A stretch of 6,565 nt of DNA from Candidatus Omnitrophota bacterium (GTDB taxonomy: Bacteria; Omnitrophota; Koll11; Duberdicusellales; 4484-171). The stretch's first letter is position 1. Each line of letters starts with the position of its first letter. The notes beneath the pieces were generated by a model. It ran no database searches, was not told the origin of the DNA, and was given only the letters and a program-made list of their open reading frames with translations. A program made the translations under genes and the position numbers. Shown piece by piece: positions 5,867-6,565 of this stretch. The stretch spans positions 1 to 6,565 of the forward strand of contig JAIPHQ010000043.1 in the NCBI GenBank assembly GCA_021735115.1. Reading direction: 5' to 3'.

Positions 5867-5887
5867 TTCCCACCTCGGAGGTGGGAA
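5867..5887. other. Perfect 10-bp inverted repeat (hairpin) between divergent genes
   Basis: TTCCCACCTC (5867-5876), one central G, and GAGGTGGGAA (5878-5887) are exact reverse complements. In RNA a stem of about 8 bp with a 5-base loop is more realistic. It is the only GC-rich block in this AT-rich spacer. Neither strand has a T-run after it, and it lies upstream of both divergent genes. It is therefore unlikely to be a terminator of a gene in this window; a dispersed palindromic (REP-like) element or an operator is more likely. Confidence 0.65.
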
Positions 5888-5921
5888 TTGGTTAAGAGAG
5901 ATGTAGTGAGGTAAGATAAAT

Positions 5922-5950
5922 TTGAATTTATAGCTTTAGTCTAATATAAT
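5922..5950 (+). promoter_or_regulatory. Strong candidate promoter of the marC-like gene
   Basis: TTGAAT (5922-5927), a 17-base spacer and a perfect TATAAT (5945-5950). RNA would start near 5957, directly at the AAGGAG ribosome binding site, leaving a leader of only about 13 bases. A symmetric TAAATT-TG-AATTTA (5917-5930) covers the -35 box and could be an operator, though it is simple AT sequence. Confidence 0.65.
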
Positions 5951-5969
5951 AAAAAAAAGGAGATTTTAG

Positions 5970-6565
5970 ATGATACAATTTGTAATTTCATTTTTGGTAC
6001 TGCTTAACCCTTTTGCTCTTTTTGTTTATCTGAATCCGATAGCAAAAGACCTTAATCGCAAAGACTTTTTAGCGGTATTGCTTAAAGCAGGAGGACTTTC
6101 GCTAATTCTTTTTCTAGCTTCTGCTTTTTTTGGCAGAATGATTTTTGAAAAAGTTTTACTTATTGATTTTTCTTCTTTTAAGATTTTTGGTGGAGTAGTT
6201 ATAATAGCCTATGCATTGATTTTTATTATTCAAGGCAAGAAATCATTTTTTACTTTAAAAGGCACCCTTGATGATTTAGCAGCAGAGATTGCCTTACCTT
6301 TTATGGTGGGGGCTGCTACAATATCGTTATGTATAATTATTGGGAATCGGTTTGGTTCCTTTGTGAGTTTTGGGATAATTACTATAACTATGATTGTACA
6401 TGTTGGTTTGGTTTTTTTACTTACAATTTTAAAATATACTTTTTTTAAGGAAAGGTTAAGGGTTGCTTTTGATAAAACAATGGGCATGTTTTTACGCTTA
6501 AACGGATTTATTGTAGGTGCTATTGGTTCAAATCTAGTCATATCTGGAATAAGAGAGTTTTTCTC
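5970..6565 (+). CDS. MarC/UPF0056 family membrane protein, C-terminal end cut
   Basis: The frame opens at ATG 5970 with AAGGAG (5957-5962) 7 bases upstream and stays open to the window edge, 198 codons. About six hydrophobic segments can be drawn (roughly 2-20, 40-55, 70-88, 108-125, 130-152, 170-192), as in the six-helix MarC family. MarC-like landmarks are LLNPFALFVYLNPIAKDLNR (11-30, family 'NPig..p.fl.lt'), FKIFGGVVIIAYALIFI (70-86, family 'friaGGill...a'), LPFMVGAATIS (109-119) and the C-terminal TMGMFLRLNGFIVGAIG (170-186). The usual GPG in the fourth segment reads GAA here, so it is a divergent member. Family length is about 200-215 residues, so probably only a few codons are missing. 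Despite the name, MarC proteins are not shown to give multiple antibiotic resistance; the transported substrate is unknown. It stands alone under its own promoter, divergent from the DJ-1 gene. Confidence 0.85.
   Translation, partial: MIQFVISFLVLLNPFALFVYLNPIAKDLNRKDFLAVLLKAGGLSLILFLASAFFGRMIFEKVLLIDFSSFKIFGGVVIIAYALIFIIQGKKSFFTLKGTLDDLAAEIALPFMVGAATISLCIIIGNRFGSFVSFGIITITMIVHVGLVFLLTILKYTFFKERLRVAFDKTMGMFLRLNGFIVGAIGSNLVISGIREFF

Noticed and set aside
6230..6541. 103-codon open frame on the minus strand
   Set aside because: It is antisense to the marC-like gene, whose frame carries the family motifs, promoter and ribosome binding site.

Overview
The window is AT-rich bacterial DNA (GC roughly mid-30s percent by eye). 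It carries seven protein genes, two of them cut by the window edges, and no RNA genes, insertion sequences or CRISPR array. Codon use leans to A/T endings. The gene mix (an inositol-monophosphatase-type phosphatase, a GH65 sugar phosphorylase, a GT4 glycosyltransferase, a DJ-1/PfpI protein, a MarC-type membrane protein and a stray GemA/gp16-like protein) would suit an uncultured anaerobic lineage such as Omnitrophota or Elusimicrobiota. That placement is a guess from gene style, not shown by any marker gene.

Layout. From 1 to 182 (minus strand) lies the N-terminus of a small membrane protein of unknown family, transcribed leftwards out of the window. Divergent from it, four genes run rightwards: a SuhB-like phosphatase (327-1109), a 127-residue protein resembling Mu GemA/gp16 (1168-1551), a GH65 phosphorylase (best start 1711, ends 4044) and a GT4 glycosyltransferase (4053-5231). 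The last two are 8 bp apart and surely co-transcribed. The GT4 gene ends tail-to-tail with a DJ-1/PfpI gene on the minus strand (5224-5775), overlapping it by 8 bp. A 194-bp divergent intergenic region then leads to a MarC/UPF0056 membrane protein (5970 to beyond the right edge).

How the genes may work together. GH65 enzymes phosphorolyse alpha-glucosides to beta-glucose 1-phosphate; GT4 enzymes build glycosides from nucleotide sugars; IMPase-fold enzymes dephosphorylate sugar or polyol phosphates. This makes an alpha-glucoside synthesis/breakdown module plausible, but substrates cannot be read from sequence, and no beta-phosphoglucomutase is present to use the GH65 product. The phosphatase may simply be a housekeeping neighbour.

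The least ordinary parts are non-coding. Four degenerate 24-25 bp tandem units, three with a GACGTC core, sit between the GemA-like gene and the GH65 gene (1560-1657) and allow two mutually exclusive hairpins. A good promoter (1666-1694) lies exactly where a longer GH65 reading would place its start. Degenerate 7-bp tandem repeats and a perfect 10-bp-stem hairpin lie between the DJ-1 and MarC genes. Several genes have promoters predicting very short leaders, and two genes beginning ATGGCTAAA lack a Shine-Dalgarno sequence.
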